NCBI RefSeq assembly: GCF_027497195.1 | Contig: NZ_CP114905.1 | Span: 3,334,001 to 3,398,000, forward strand | Reading direction: 5' to 3' | Origin: Streptomyces sp. WMMC500 | GTDB lineage: Bacteria > Actinomycetota > Actinomycetes > Streptomycetales > Streptomycetaceae | Length of the DNA: 64,000 nt | Shown: positions 23,825 to 31,805 of the stretch, piece by piece | Layout of the letters: each line of letters starts with the position of its first letter | Numbering within the stretch: the stretch's first letter is position 1 | Made by a program: the position numbers and the translations under genes | The notes under the pieces: generated by a model | The model's database searches: none | What the model was told of the DNA's origin: nothing | The model's input: only the letters and a program-made list of their open reading frames with translations

Positions 23825-24817
23825 TCACTCAGTGGACGCCCCCGAGCGGCTGCGCGCGACGATGGAGGAGGCGAGGAAGTTGACGACGAGCGTCACGAGG
23901 AACAGCGCCAGTCCCGCGGCCATCAGCGCGGACATGCCGAACTCGCTGGCCTCGCCGTAGCGCAGGGCGATCAGCGCGGAGACGGAGTTGCCGCCGGCCT
24001 CGAGCACGTGCCACTGGATCTCGAAGACCGGGGAGATGACCAGGTAGACGCCGATGGTCTCGCCGAGGGCGCGGCCCAGACCGAGCATGGTGCCGCCGAT
24101 CATGCCGCCGCGGCCGAACGGCAGCACGACGGAGCGGATCATGCCCCAGCGCGTGGCGCCCAGCGCCAGGGCGCCCTCGCGCTCGCCCACCGGGGCCTGC
24201 GAGAAGACCTCCCGCATGATGGAGCAGATGATCGGGGCGACCATCATCGCCACCACGATCCCGGCGATGAACGTCGAGGCGGTGTAGACGGTCTCGGTGG
24301 CCAGCGGGTCCTTGGGGTCCGCGCCGGTCACCTTGAACGGCGGGAACCAGCCGCAGTAGGTGGACAGCCAGCGGGCCAGGCCGACGACCTCGCCCTGCAG
24401 GAAGAACAGTCCCCACAGGCCGTAGACCACCGACGGCACCGCCGCCATCAGGTCGACCAGGCTGATCAGCGTGCGGCGGAGCGACTCGGGCGCCATCTCG
24501 GAGATGTAGAGCGCGGTGCCGAGCGCCAGCGGCACCGCGATCACGATGGCGACGGCGGCGATCAGCACGGTGCCGACGAGGACGGCCACGATGCCGAAGT
24601 TGCGGGAGTCGGGCTCCCACGTCTCGGTGGTGAGGAAGCTGGTGCCGGCCTCCTCCAGCGCCTGCCACGCCTGGTACGCGAGGAAGCCGCCCACCAGGGA
24701 CATGATGGCGAGCACCAGCGCCCCGCCGCCCCGCAGGCCGCCGCGGAAGATCCGGTCGGCCGGCCCCGAGTCGGCGTGCAGGCGCCGGGGCGTGTCCGTG
24801 GGCACATGTGTCGTCAC
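23825..24817 (-). CDS. pstC: Phosphate ABC transporter permease PstC
   Basis: A 330-residue permease from GTG 24817 and the first gene of the leftward island. It has six predicted helices; characteristic PstC stretches are LVDLMAAVPSVVYGLWGLFF and the EAA loop EREGALALGATRWGMIRSVVLP followed by GLGRALGETIGVYLV. It forms the membrane channel with PstA for phosphate uptake. A ribosome-binding site GAAGG lies upstream. In the upstream gap a single GTTCATC resembles half of a PhoP box, which is not enough to claim PhoP control. Confidence 0.93.
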   Translation of the reverse strand: MTTHVPTDTPRRLHADSGPADRIFRGGLRGGGALVLAIMSLVGGFLAYQAWQALEEAGTSFLTTETWEPDSRNFGIVAVLVGTVLIAAVAIVIAVPLALGTALYISEMAPESLRRTLISLVDLMAAVPSVVYGLWGLFFLQGEVVGLARWLSTYCGWFPPFKVTGADPKDPLATETVYTASTFIAGIVVAMMVAPIICSIMREVFSQAPVGEREGALALGATRWGMIRSVVLPFGRGGMIGGTMLGLGRALGETIGVYLVISPVFEIQWHVLEAGGNSVSALIALRYGEASEFGMSALMAAGLALFLVTLVVNFLASSIVARSRSGASTE

Positions 24818-24986
24818 GGACGGGACCTTCGCCAGTGGTCATGGACACGTACGGACGCGGAGATGAACGAGGTGTCCCGTGGGGGCAACCTTCCGCCGCG
24901 CCGGCCCGCGGGCCTGCGCTCCGGCCGCGGTTCGGGTCGCGCTTCGGGCCGTGCCCGGACCGGCGCCGGACCGGCGCGCAGGCCGG

Positions 24987-25364
24987 TCACCCGGCATCGA
25001 TGTCGATGGCGACCTCCGCGTCCAGCAGAGCGCAGAACTTCGTGAACGCCGACCGGCAGGTGGAGTAGCGCTCGTACGGCCGGGCCGAGACCGCCACCGC
25101 CTCGCCGTCGGCCGTGCGTAACTGCCACACCCAGCCGTTGACTCCCGGCCGGTGCTGTACGCCTCCGACGTGCACCGCGCGCTCGACGCGTAACGCGTCG
25201 AAGGCGGCCCGGCAGCTCTCGAAGTCCGGAAACCCGGCGGCCGAGACGGCCACCACCCTCCCGTTGGGCGCGACCAACCGCCAGCCGTAACTGCTCTGTC
25301 CGCTCTCGCCGATGTGACACCGCGCACCGGGCGTCGCTCTTCGACCCAGTCCTGTCCGGGCCAT
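24987..25364 (-). CDS. DUF1508 (YegP-like) domain protein
   Basis: A 125-residue protein from ATG 25364. It contains two tandem DUF1508 motifs: GWRLVAPNGRVVAVSAAGF and WVWQLRTADGEAVAVSARPY, each followed by a conserved Cys-Arg-Ala/Ser-Ala segment (SCRAAFDAL, TCRSAF). The family is small, cytoplasmic and of unclear role. ATG 25382 is too close to its GGGGGAG to be used, so 25364 is preferred, with GGGGCGGGG upstream. An AT-richer stretch at 25440-25490 probably holds its promoter. Confidence 0.8.
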   Translation of the reverse strand: MARTGLGRRATPGARCHIGESGQSSYGWRLVAPNGRVVAVSAAGFPDFESCRAAFDALRVERAVHVGGVQHRPGVNGWVWQLRTADGEAVAVSARPYERYSTCRSAFTKFCALLDAEVAIDIDAG

Positions 25365-25591
25365 CGTGTTACCCCGCCCCATCTCCCCCGGATTCACAGT
25401 CCGACGCAAGGCCCCCACTGCACACGGCCGGTCGTGCCGCTAGCGCAATCTATGGAGATGCGAGCGGCATAAGTAGATATCAGCGGGCTGAACGGGGTTC
25501 TCTCATGACGAAGTTGCCCCTTGTTCACGGACCCTTCATCGGCGGCGAACCGGGCGGGCAAAGCGGGCCGGCGAGGCGCGCCCGCGGGGGT

Positions 25592-26281
25592 TCAGCCCAC
25601 CGCGACGGCGATGATCAGAGCCAGGCTCCCCGCGACCGCCGGGCCGATGATCTCGTACGCCCAGCGCACCGACACCGGCCCCTGCGCGCCCTCGCGGTCG
25701 GCGTACGTGTGCGCCAGCTCGCGCAGCTCGCGGATCGACTTGTCGGCCGTCGGCGTCGGGTCGTCCGCCATCGGGTCCAGAGAGCCCGCGCCCGTGCCGC
25801 CGGGGCGGCGCATTTCCGGGTCCGACAGCGCCGGGCGGCTGGACGGGCTGAACAGCCCCCCGCCGGCGCCGGCCGCCGCACGGTCCCGGCGGCGGTTGGC
25901 CTTCTTGCGGGCGCGCAGCGAGACGGGAATCGCCCACATCTGGTACGTGGCGTCCTCGGTGACGACCTCGCTGGAGTAGCCCGCCCGGATCTCCTCGACC
26001 CGCCCCCACGGCACCACGATGGTGCGGAACGGGTTGCGCACCCGCAGCCGCTCCTCGCCCGCGTACACCACGGGACGCAGCGTCAGCGCCACCACCAGCG
26101 GCACCCCCGCGACCAGCGCGGCCACGGCGAGCGCCCGCGCCTGCCCGCTGCCGCGGACCAGGGCGTCGACGCCGAGCCAGCCGCCGAGGGCCAGGAGCAG
26201 GACGCCGGCGGCGATGCCGGCGACGGAGCGGTAGGCGCGATCGGCGTACTTCGGCCGGGCGGCCGGGGTCTCCTTGCTCAT
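25592..26281 (-). CDS. PH-domain-containing membrane protein
   Basis: A 229-residue protein from ATG 26281. Two N-terminal helices (~22-70), then a bacterial PH-like segment (PVVYAGEERLRVRNPFRTIVVPWGRVEEI pattern), a polar Arg/Gly-rich stretch (~130-190) and a final helix at the C-terminus (IIGPAVAGSLALIIAVAVG). Proteins of this type are common next to deoC in streptomycetes; their function is unknown. The ribosome-binding site is weak. The 227-bp gap to the left holds no gene. Confidence 0.8.
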   Translation of the reverse strand: MSKETPAARPKYADRAYRSVAGIAAGVLLLALGGWLGVDALVRGSGQARALAVAALVAGVPLVVALTLRPVVYAGEERLRVRNPFRTIVVPWGRVEEIRAGYSSEVVTEDATYQMWAIPVSLRARKKANRRRDRAAAGAGGGLFSPSSRPALSDPEMRRPGGTGAGSLDPMADDPTPTADKSIRELRELAHTYADREGAQGPVSVRWAYEIIGPAVAGSLALIIAVAVG

Positions 26282-26378
26282 GCCGCCGATTGTGCCCGAA
26301 GGCCCGGATCCGGACATCGCGCCAGGTATTGCGGTCCCGCATCGATCCGCCGGGACCGTACGGCCCCCTGCCGGGACG

Positions 26379-26393
26379 CTACGCGGGTAGATA
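26379..26393 (+). promoter_or_regulatory. deoC promoter -10 with overlapping palindromic operator
   Basis: CTACGCGGGTAG (26379-26390) differs in one base from the perfect palindrome CTACGCGCGTAG found before add and before the nucleoside ABC operon. Its last three bases start a -10 hexamer TAGATA (26388-26393). The expected transcription start then falls at about 26400, on the GTG start, so the mRNA is probably leaderless. A repressor on the palindrome would block polymerase. Confidence 0.6.
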
Positions 26394-26400
26394 TGCTCGT

Positions 26401-27378
26401 GTGGTGACCATGCCCCGCACACCCACCGCAGCCGCCGGCCCCCCGGCGTCCCTCGCGGACGTGACGGCCTCCGACGCCGCGCTCCGCCGCTTCCTGCACG
26501 GTCTGCCCGGCGTCGACCCGGTCGGCCTGGAGGCGCGCGCCGCCGCCCTGGGCACCCGCTCCATCAAGACCACGGCCAAGGCGTACGCCCTGGACCTCGC
26601 GGTCTCCATGATCGACCTGACGACGCTGGAGGGCTCCGACACCCCCGGCAAGGTGCGCGCGCTGTGCGCCAAGGCCCGGACGCCCGACCCCACGGACCGT
26701 ACGACGCCCGAGGTCGCGGCCGTCTGCGTGTACCCGGACCTGGCCGGCGTCGCCGCCGAGGCGCTGGCCGGCTCCGGCGTGCAGGTCGCCTCGGTGGCCA
26801 CCGCCTTCCCCTCCGGGCGGGCGGCGCTGGAGGTGAAGCTCGCCGACACCCGCGCGGCGCTGGCGGCGGGCGCCGACGAGATCGACATGGTCATCGACCG
26901 CGGCGCCTTCCTCGCCGGCCGCTACCTGGAGGTCTACGAGCAGATCCGCGCGGTGCGCCAGGCCGCGGCCGGCGCCCGGCTGAAGGTGATCTTCGAGACC
27001 GGCGAGCTGTCCACGTACGACAACATCCGGCGCGCGAGCTGGCTGGGCATGCTGGCCGGCGCCGACTTCATCAAGACCTCGACGGGCAAGGTCGGCGTGA
27101 ACGCCACCCCCGCCAACACCCTGGTCCTGCTCGAAGCCGTCCGGGACTACCGCGCGGCCACCGGCGTGCAGGTCGGCGTGAAGCCCGCGGGCGGCATCCG
27201 CACGGCCAAGGACGCGGTGAAGTTCCTGGTGCTCGTCAACGAGACGGCCGGGGACGACTGGCTGGACAACCGCTGGTTCCGCTTCGGCGCCTCCAGCCTC
27301 CTCAACGACCTGCTCATGCAGCGGCAGAAGCTGCGCACCGGCCGCTACTCCGGCCCCGACTACGTGACGGTGGACTGA
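26401..27378 (+). CDS. deoC: Deoxyribose-phosphate aldolase
   Basis: A 325-residue class I aldolase that cleaves 2-deoxyribose 5-phosphate to glyceraldehyde 3-phosphate and acetaldehyde in deoxynucleoside catabolism. The Schiff-base lysine is K225 (FIKTSTGK); the second conserved lysine K261 lies in GVKPAGGIR. VATAFPSG and EIDMVID are also typical. Starts at GTG 26401, GTG 26404 and ATG 26410 are all in frame. There is no ribosome-binding site, and the -10 at 26388 favours a leaderless GTG 26401. The aldehyde dehydrogenase gene six bases downstream could oxidise the acetaldehyde. Confidence 0.96.
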   Translation: MVTMPRTPTAAAGPPASLADVTASDAALRRFLHGLPGVDPVGLEARAAALGTRSIKTTAKAYALDLAVSMIDLTTLEGSDTPGKVRALCAKARTPDPTDRTTPEVAAVCVYPDLAGVAAEALAGSGVQVASVATAFPSGRAALEVKLADTRAALAAGADEIDMVIDRGAFLAGRYLEVYEQIRAVRQAAAGARLKVIFETGELSTYDNIRRASWLGMLAGADFIKTSTGKVGVNATPANTLVLLEAVRDYRAATGVQVGVKPAGGIRTAKDAVKFLVLVNETAGDDWLDNRWFRFGASSLLNDLLMQRQKLRTGRYSGPDYVTVD

Positions 27379-27384
27379 GCCGAG

Positions 27385-28818
27385 ATGACCAAGCTCTTCA
27401 CGTACGCGCCCGCACCCGAGTCCCGCTCGGTCGTCGACATCGCGCCCAGTTACGGCCTCTTCGTCGACGGCGAGTTCGCCGAGGCCGCCGACGGCAGGGT
27501 CTTCAAGTCCGTCGCCCCCGCGACCGAGGAGGTGCTCTCCGAGGTCGCGCGCGCCGGCGAGGCGGACGTCGACCGCGCGGTCGCCGCCGCGCGGCGGGCG
27601 TTCACCTCCTGGTCGGCGCTGCCGGGCGCGGAGCGCGGCAAGTACTTGTTCCGCATCGCGCGCCTCATCCAGGAGCGCTCGCGCGAGCTGGCGGTGCTGG
27701 AGACGCTCGACAACGGCAAGCCCATCCGCGAGACCCGGGACGCCGACCTGCCGCTGGTCGCCGCCCACTTCTTCTACTACGCCGGCTGGGCCGACAAGCT
27801 CGGCTACGCCGGCTTCGGTACGGACCCGAAGCCGCTGGGCGTCGCCGGCCAGGTCATCCCGTGGAACTTCCCGCTGCTGATGCTGGCCTGGAAGATCGCC
27901 CCGGCGCTGGCATGCGGCAACACCGTGGTGCTCAAGCCCGCCGAGACCACCCCGCTGTCCGCGCTGTTCTTCGCCGACATCTGCCGCCAGGCCGGGCTGC
28001 CCAGGGGCGTGGTCAACATCCTCCCCGGCTACGGCGACGCGGGCGCGGCGCTCGTCGCGCACCCGGACGTGGACAAGGTCGCGTTCACCGGCTCCACGGC
28101 CGTCGGCAAGGAGATCGCCCGCGCCGTCGCCGGCACGGACAAGCGGCTCACCCTGGAGCTGGGCGGCAAGGGCGCCAACATCGTCTTCGACGACGCGCCG
28201 ATCGACCAGGCCGTCGAGGGCATCGTCGGCGGCATCTTCTTCAACCAGGGCCAGGTCTGCTGCGCCGGCTCCCGGCTGCTCGTGCAGGAGTCGGTCGCCG
28301 ACGAACTGCTGGAGTCGCTGAAGCGGCGGCTCGGCACGCTGCGGCTGGGCGACCCGCTGGACAAGAACACCGACATCGGCGCCGTCAACTCCGCCGAGCA
28401 GCTCGCCCGGATCACGGAGCTGGCCGACGCCGGCGACGCGGAGGGCGCGCAGCGCTGGACGGCGCCGTGCGAACTGCCCGCCAGCGGCTACTGGTTCGCG
28501 CCGACGCTCTTCACCGGCGTGACGCAGGCGCACCGCATCGCGCGCGAGGAGATCTTCGGCCCGGTGCTGTCGGTGCTGACGTTCCGTACCCCCGCGGAGG
28601 CGGTCGCGAAGGCCAACAACACGCCGTACGGGCTGTCCGCCGGCGTGTGGACGGAGAAGGGCTCGCGGATCCTGGCGGTGGCCGACCGGCTGCGCGCGGG
28701 CGTCGTGTGGGCGAACACGTTCAACAAGTTCGATCCGACCTCGCCGTTCGGCGGCTACAAGGAGTCGGGCTTCGGCCGCGAGGGCGGCCGCCACGGGCTG
28801 GAGGCGTACCTGCGATGA
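27385..28818 (+). CDS. Aldehyde dehydrogenase family protein
   Basis: A 477-residue NAD(P)-dependent aldehyde dehydrogenase. Conserved features: GQVIPWNFPLLM (cofactor), FTGSTAVGKEI, general base Glu in LELGGKGANIV, catalytic C292 in QGQVCCAGSR and EEIFGPVLSV. It lies in the deoC operon and is followed, with a 4-bp overlap, by a second shortened ALDH homologue. A role in handling the aldehyde made by DeoC is likely from context but not proven. Confidence 0.95.
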   Translation: MTKLFTYAPAPESRSVVDIAPSYGLFVDGEFAEAADGRVFKSVAPATEEVLSEVARAGEADVDRAVAAARRAFTSWSALPGAERGKYLFRIARLIQERSRELAVLETLDNGKPIRETRDADLPLVAAHFFYYAGWADKLGYAGFGTDPKPLGVAGQVIPWNFPLLMLAWKIAPALACGNTVVLKPAETTPLSALFFADICRQAGLPRGVVNILPGYGDAGAALVAHPDVDKVAFTGSTAVGKEIARAVAGTDKRLTLELGGKGANIVFDDAPIDQAVEGIVGGIFFNQGQVCCAGSRLLVQESVADELLESLKRRLGTLRLGDPLDKNTDIGAVNSAEQLARITELADAGDAEGAQRWTAPCELPASGYWFAPTLFTGVTQAHRIAREEIFGPVLSVLTFRTPAEAVAKANNTPYGLSAGVWTEKGSRILAVADRLRAGVVWANTFNKFDPTSPFGGYKESGFGREGGRHGLEAYLR

Positions 28819-29711
28819 CACAGGCGGATGCGAGGCTGTCGGTCCTGAAGACCTACAAGCTGTACGTGGGCGGGAAGTTCCCCCGCTCGGAGAGCGGGCG
28901 GGTGTACGAGGTGACCGACGCGAAGAGTCGCTGGCTCGCCAACGCGCCCCGCGCCTCCCGCAAGGACGCCCGCGACGCGGTGGTCGCCGCCCGCAAGGCC
29001 GTCGCCGGCTGGTCGGGCGCCACGGCGTACAACCGCGGCCAGGTGCTCTACCGGGTGGCGGAGATGCTCCAGGGGCGGCGCGAGCAGTACGTCGCGGAGG
29101 TCGCCGACGCCGAGGGGCTCTCGAAGGCGAAGGCGGCGGCGCAGGTGGACGCGGCGATCGACCGCTGGGTCTGGTACGCGGGGTGGACCGACAAGATCGC
29201 CCAGGTCGCGGGCGGCGGAAACCCGGTCGCCGGGCCGTACTTCAACCTCTCCGCGCCGGAACCGACGGGCGTCGTCGCCGTCGTGGCGCCGCAGGAGTCG
29301 GCGCTGCTGGGGCCGGTGTCGGTGCTGGCGCCGGTGATCGCGACGGGCAACGCGGCGGTGGTCGTCGCCGCGGAGGAGCGGCCGCTGCCGGCGCTGTCGC
29401 TGGCGGAGGTGCTGGCCACGTCGGACGTGCCGGGGGGCGTGGTGAACGTGCTCTCGGGGCGTACCGCCGAGATCGCGCCGACGCTGGCCGCGCACCAGGA
29501 CGTCAACGCCATCGACCTGACGGGCGCGGACGCGGAGCTGGCGCGGGAGCTGGAGGTCGCGGCGGCGGACAACCTCAAGCGGGTGCTGCGCCCGCGCCCG
29601 CCGTACGACTGGACGGCGGACCCGGGCACGGGGCGGCTGACGGCGTTCCTGGAGACGAAGACGGTCTGGCACCCGACGGGCGGCCTGGGTGTGAGCGGCT
29701 CGGCGTACTGA
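28815..29711 (+). CDS. Shortened aldehyde dehydrogenase homologue lacking the catalytic cysteine
   Basis: A 298-residue protein overlapping the preceding ALDH stop by 4 bp. It retains the ALDH N-terminal NAD-binding half (KLYVGGKFPRSESGR, GVVAVVAPQESALLGP, GGVVNVLSGR). It then jumps to the C-terminal family ending (FLETKTVWHPTGG). The central catalytic portion, including the ELGG glutamate and the QGQxC cysteine, is absent. There is no frameshift and the gene is translationally coupled, so it is probably a maintained non-catalytic subunit of the full-length enzyme rather than a pseudogene. Confidence 0.88.
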   Translation: MTQADARLSVLKTYKLYVGGKFPRSESGRVYEVTDAKSRWLANAPRASRKDARDAVVAARKAVAGWSGATAYNRGQVLYRVAEMLQGRREQYVAEVADAEGLSKAKAAAQVDAAIDRWVWYAGWTDKIAQVAGGGNPVAGPYFNLSAPEPTGVVAVVAPQESALLGPVSVLAPVIATGNAAVVVAAEERPLPALSLAEVLATSDVPGGVVNVLSGRTAEIAPTLAAHQDVNAIDLTGADAELARELEVAAADNLKRVLRPRPPYDWTADPGTGRLTAFLETKTVWHPTGGLGVSGSAY

Positions 29712-29886
29712 GGGCCGCGCCGGCCGGGCGTACGTGCGCGGGCACGGGGCACCGGCACGGTCGGCACCGCGAAGCACGAGCCGGGCCCGTGCCGCCGGGG
29801 CGCTCCCGGTTCCCGGCCGGCCGGCCGACGGCCGGTCCTGCCGCCGGGCCCGGCGCGCGGCACCCCACGGCGCCCCGCGCACACCG

Positions 29887-29925
29887 AGCGGGGCCGGGCG
29901 CACCCCCCGTGTGCCCGGCCCCGCT
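29887..29925. terminator. Bidirectional hairpin between the deoC operon and sigQ
   Basis: AGCGGGGCCGGGC (29887-29899) pairs with GCCCGGCCCCGCT (29913-29925), a perfect 13-bp stem with a 13-base loop, placed between convergent transcription units. The rest of 29712-30070 holds no gene; its right half is a run of regularly spaced C5 tracts. Confidence 0.7.
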
Positions 29926-29992
29926 CTGTCCCCCGATCCCCCGATCCCCCCGAGTCCCCCGGGTGCCCCAGCCCTCGTACGGTCTCGTGGTA

Positions 29993-30033
29993 TCCCCCGT
30001 TATCCCCCGATTTCCCCCGTTTTTCCCCTCCCC
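29993..30033 (-). other. Potential G-quadruplex downstream of sigQ
   Basis: On the minus strand five G4-5 tracts follow one another with loops of 1-6 bases: C runs are at 29993-29997, 30004-30008, 30014-30018, 30025-30028 and 30030-30033. The tracts lie 38-78 bases after the sigQ stop and so would be in its 3' untranslated region. The pattern meets the usual G3+N1-7 rule. Confidence 0.55.
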
Positions 30034-30070
30034 TGGCCCAGGGTCCCCCCGTCCCTGGTCATCGGCCCCT

Positions 30071-30916
30071 TCAGGCCACGAGCTCTTCGAACGACTCCTC
30101 CCGGTCCCGCCCGAAGCTCAGCGCCTCGTCGTCGCGCAGCCGGCGCAGCGAGCGCCAGATGCTGCTCTTGACGGTCCCCACGCTGATCCCCAGCACGTCG
30201 GCGATCTCCGGGTCGGTCCTGCCCTCGTAGTAGCGCAGCACGAGCATCGTGCGCTGCGTCTCGGGCAGCCGCGCCAGCGCCTGCCAGAGCACCGTGCGCA
30301 GCTCCGTGCCGCGCATGGCGTCCGACTCCCCCGGCGCCTCGGGGAGTTCCTCGGTCGGGTACTCCGCGAGCTTGCGCCGGCGCCAGGCGCTGATGTGCAG
30401 GTTCGTCATCGTGCGGCGGAGGTAGCCGCCCACCGCCGCCTTGTCGCTGATCCTGTCCCACGCCCGGTAGGTGGAGAACAGCGCGCTCTGCAGCAGGTCC
30501 TCCGCCTCGAACCGGTCGCCGGTCAGGTGGTAGGCGGTCGCGTACAGAGAGGCGCGCCGCTCGGCCACGTAGGCGGTGAACGCCGCGGTGCTGTCACCCT
30601 CCGCGGCGGCCCCGGCCCGCGCGCCGGGCGTTTCCCCCGGCACCTCTCCGTACGCTGTGCTACTCCCGCCGTCCCCCCCGGCCCTGCTCCCGCCGTCCCC
30701 CACGGCGTTCCCCCCCGGGCCCGTGCTGCCCGCGATCGCGACCATGTACGGAGGACGACGCCCGGCGCCGCGTCCGCACCCCCGCGCGTTCGCGGCACCG
30801 GACTCCCCCGCACCGCGCGAGGCGCGGCCGGGAGCCATCCCCTCAGCACTCCCCCCCTTGGCGTGCAGACGTGTGTGAACCGCTGCGCTGGTGGTGCTGT
30901 CGTGCAGTGCGTTCAT
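30071..30916 (-). CDS. sigQ: ECF-family sigma factor SigQ (SigE-type)
   Basis: A 281-residue protein from ATG 30916. The first ~110 residues are a Gly/Ser/Ala-rich extension starting MNALHDSTTSAAVHTRL. Region 2 is at ~115-185 (FTAYVAERRASLYATAYHLTGDRF, AEDLLQSALFSTYRAWDRI). Region 4 is at ~220-270 (LPETQRTMLVLRYYEGRTDPEIADVLGIS and GTVKSSIWRSLRRL). Divergence from afsQ1 matches the known sigQ-afsQ1 locus of Streptomyces coelicolor. There SigQ antagonises the AfsQ1/Q2 pathway that controls antibiotic production and nitrogen responses. The long N-terminal extension is a SigQ feature. AfsQ1 is known to activate sigQ, and a matching site lies in the shared promoter. Confidence 0.9.
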   Translation of the reverse strand: MNALHDSTTSAAVHTRLHAKGGSAEGMAPGRASRGAGESGAANARGCGRGAGRRPPYMVAIAGSTGPGGNAVGDGGSRAGGDGGSSTAYGEVPGETPGARAGAAAEGDSTAAFTAYVAERRASLYATAYHLTGDRFEAEDLLQSALFSTYRAWDRISDKAAVGGYLRRTMTNLHISAWRRRKLAEYPTEELPEAPGESDAMRGTELRTVLWQALARLPETQRTMLVLRYYEGRTDPEIADVLGISVGTVKSSIWRSLRRLRDDEALSFGRDREESFEELVA

Positions 30917-31022
30917 CTCACGCCCCCCGCCGGTGGAGTCTGCTTCGGTCCTGCCTGGTGTGCCGGGCTTCCCCGACGAGCAAAATCCTGGCGTCCCGAC
31001 TTCATCGCGCTGTCCGTCGACT

Positions 31023-31038
31023 GTCACAGGCGTGCAAC
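31023..31038. promoter_or_regulatory. Candidate AfsQ1 binding site
   Basis: GTCAC-AGGCGT-GCAAC fits the published AfsQ1 consensus GTnAC-n6-GTnAC with one mismatch. It lies in the 211-bp gap between sigQ and afsQ1, where such a site is expected. Near 31115-31120 CAGAAT could be the afsQ1 -10, placing the start of transcription on the GTG at 31128. Confidence 0.45.
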
Positions 31039-31127
31039 AGGGGTCGCTGCCCCTTACACGGCCCTTCCCGCAGCCTGTGATGACCGCGAACTCGCCCGTT
31101 CCGGCGCGCCCTGCCAGAATGACCCGC

Positions 31128-31805
31128 GTGCCTTCTCTGTTGCTGATCGAGGACGACGACGCCATCCGCACCGCGCTGGAGATGTCCCTCTCCCGCCAGG
31201 GCCACCGCGTGACCACCGCGGCGACCGGTGAGGACGGGCTCAAGCTGCTGCGCGAGCAGCGGCCCGACCTGATCGTGCTGGATGTGATGCTGCCGGGCAT
31301 CGACGGCTTCGAGGTGTGCCGGCGCATCCGCCGCACCGACCAGTTGCCGATCATCCTGCTGACCGCGCGCAGCGACGACATCGACGTGGTGGTCGGACTG
31401 GAGTCGGGCGCCGACGACTACGTCGTCAAGCCCGTGCAGGGGCGGGTGCTGGACGCCCGTATCCGCGCGGTGCTGCGCCGCGGCGAGCGGGAGACGACCG
31501 ACTCGGCCACCTTCGGCAACGTCGTCATCGACCGCTCGGCGATGACGGTGACCAAGGACGGCGAGCATCTGCAACTGACGCCGACGGAGCTGCGGCTGCT
31601 GCTGGAGCTGAGCCGCCGGCCCGGCCAGGCGCTCTCCCGCCAGCAGTTGCTGCAGTTGGTCTGGGAGCACGACTACCTGGGCGACTCCCGGCTGGTCGAC
31701 GCCTGCGTGCAGCGGCTGCGCGCGAAGGTCGAGGACGTCCCGTCCGCGCCGACCCTCATCAAGACCGTGCGCGGGGTGGGCTACCGGCTGGATCCGCCCT
31801 CGTGA
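31128..31805 (+). CDS. afsQ1: Response regulator AfsQ1
   Basis: A 225-residue OmpR/PhoB-type response regulator. The receiver domain spans ~1-120, with the phosphorylated D52 (LIVLDVMLPG), the acidic pocket EDDD near residue 8 and K102-region KPVQGRVLDARI. A winged-helix DNA-binding domain spans ~130-225 (LTPTELRLLLELSRRPG, TVRGVGYRLDPPS). Sequence, length and neighbours match AfsQ1 of Streptomyces, which works with AfsQ2 in glutamate-linked control of antibiotic synthesis and nitrogen metabolism. GTG 31128 gives the usual length; the upstream in-frame ATG 31119 overlaps a likely -10 (CAGAAT), so the mRNA may be leaderless. Confidence 0.96.
   Translation: MPSLLLIEDDDAIRTALEMSLSRQGHRVTTAATGEDGLKLLREQRPDLIVLDVMLPGIDGFEVCRRIRRTDQLPIILLTARSDDIDVVVGLESGADDYVVKPVQGRVLDARIRAVLRRGERETTDSATFGNVVIDRSAMTVTKDGEHLQLTPTELRLLLELSRRPGQALSRQQLLQLVWEHDYLGDSRLVDACVQRLRAKVEDVPSAPTLIKTVRGVGYRLDPPS

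Noticed and set aside
24818..24986. PhoP box upstream of pstC
   Set aside because: Only one GTTCATC resembles the repeat; the 11-bp spaced partners do not match, so PhoP control cannot be claimed.
22220..25045. A 941-codon open frame on the plus strand across pstS, pstA and pstC
   Set aside because: Antisense shadow of three clear genes; composition is Arg/Gly/His-rich with no domain, caused by high GC third positions.
25505..26407. A 300-codon plus-strand frame opposite the PH-domain gene
   Set aside because: Arg/Ala/His-rich shadow with no domain; the minus-strand protein has membrane helices and a PH-like segment.
26664..28814. Long plus-strand frame fused to the short ALDH homologue
   Set aside because: Out of frame with deoC and the full-length ALDH; only the part from ATG 28815 is protein-like.
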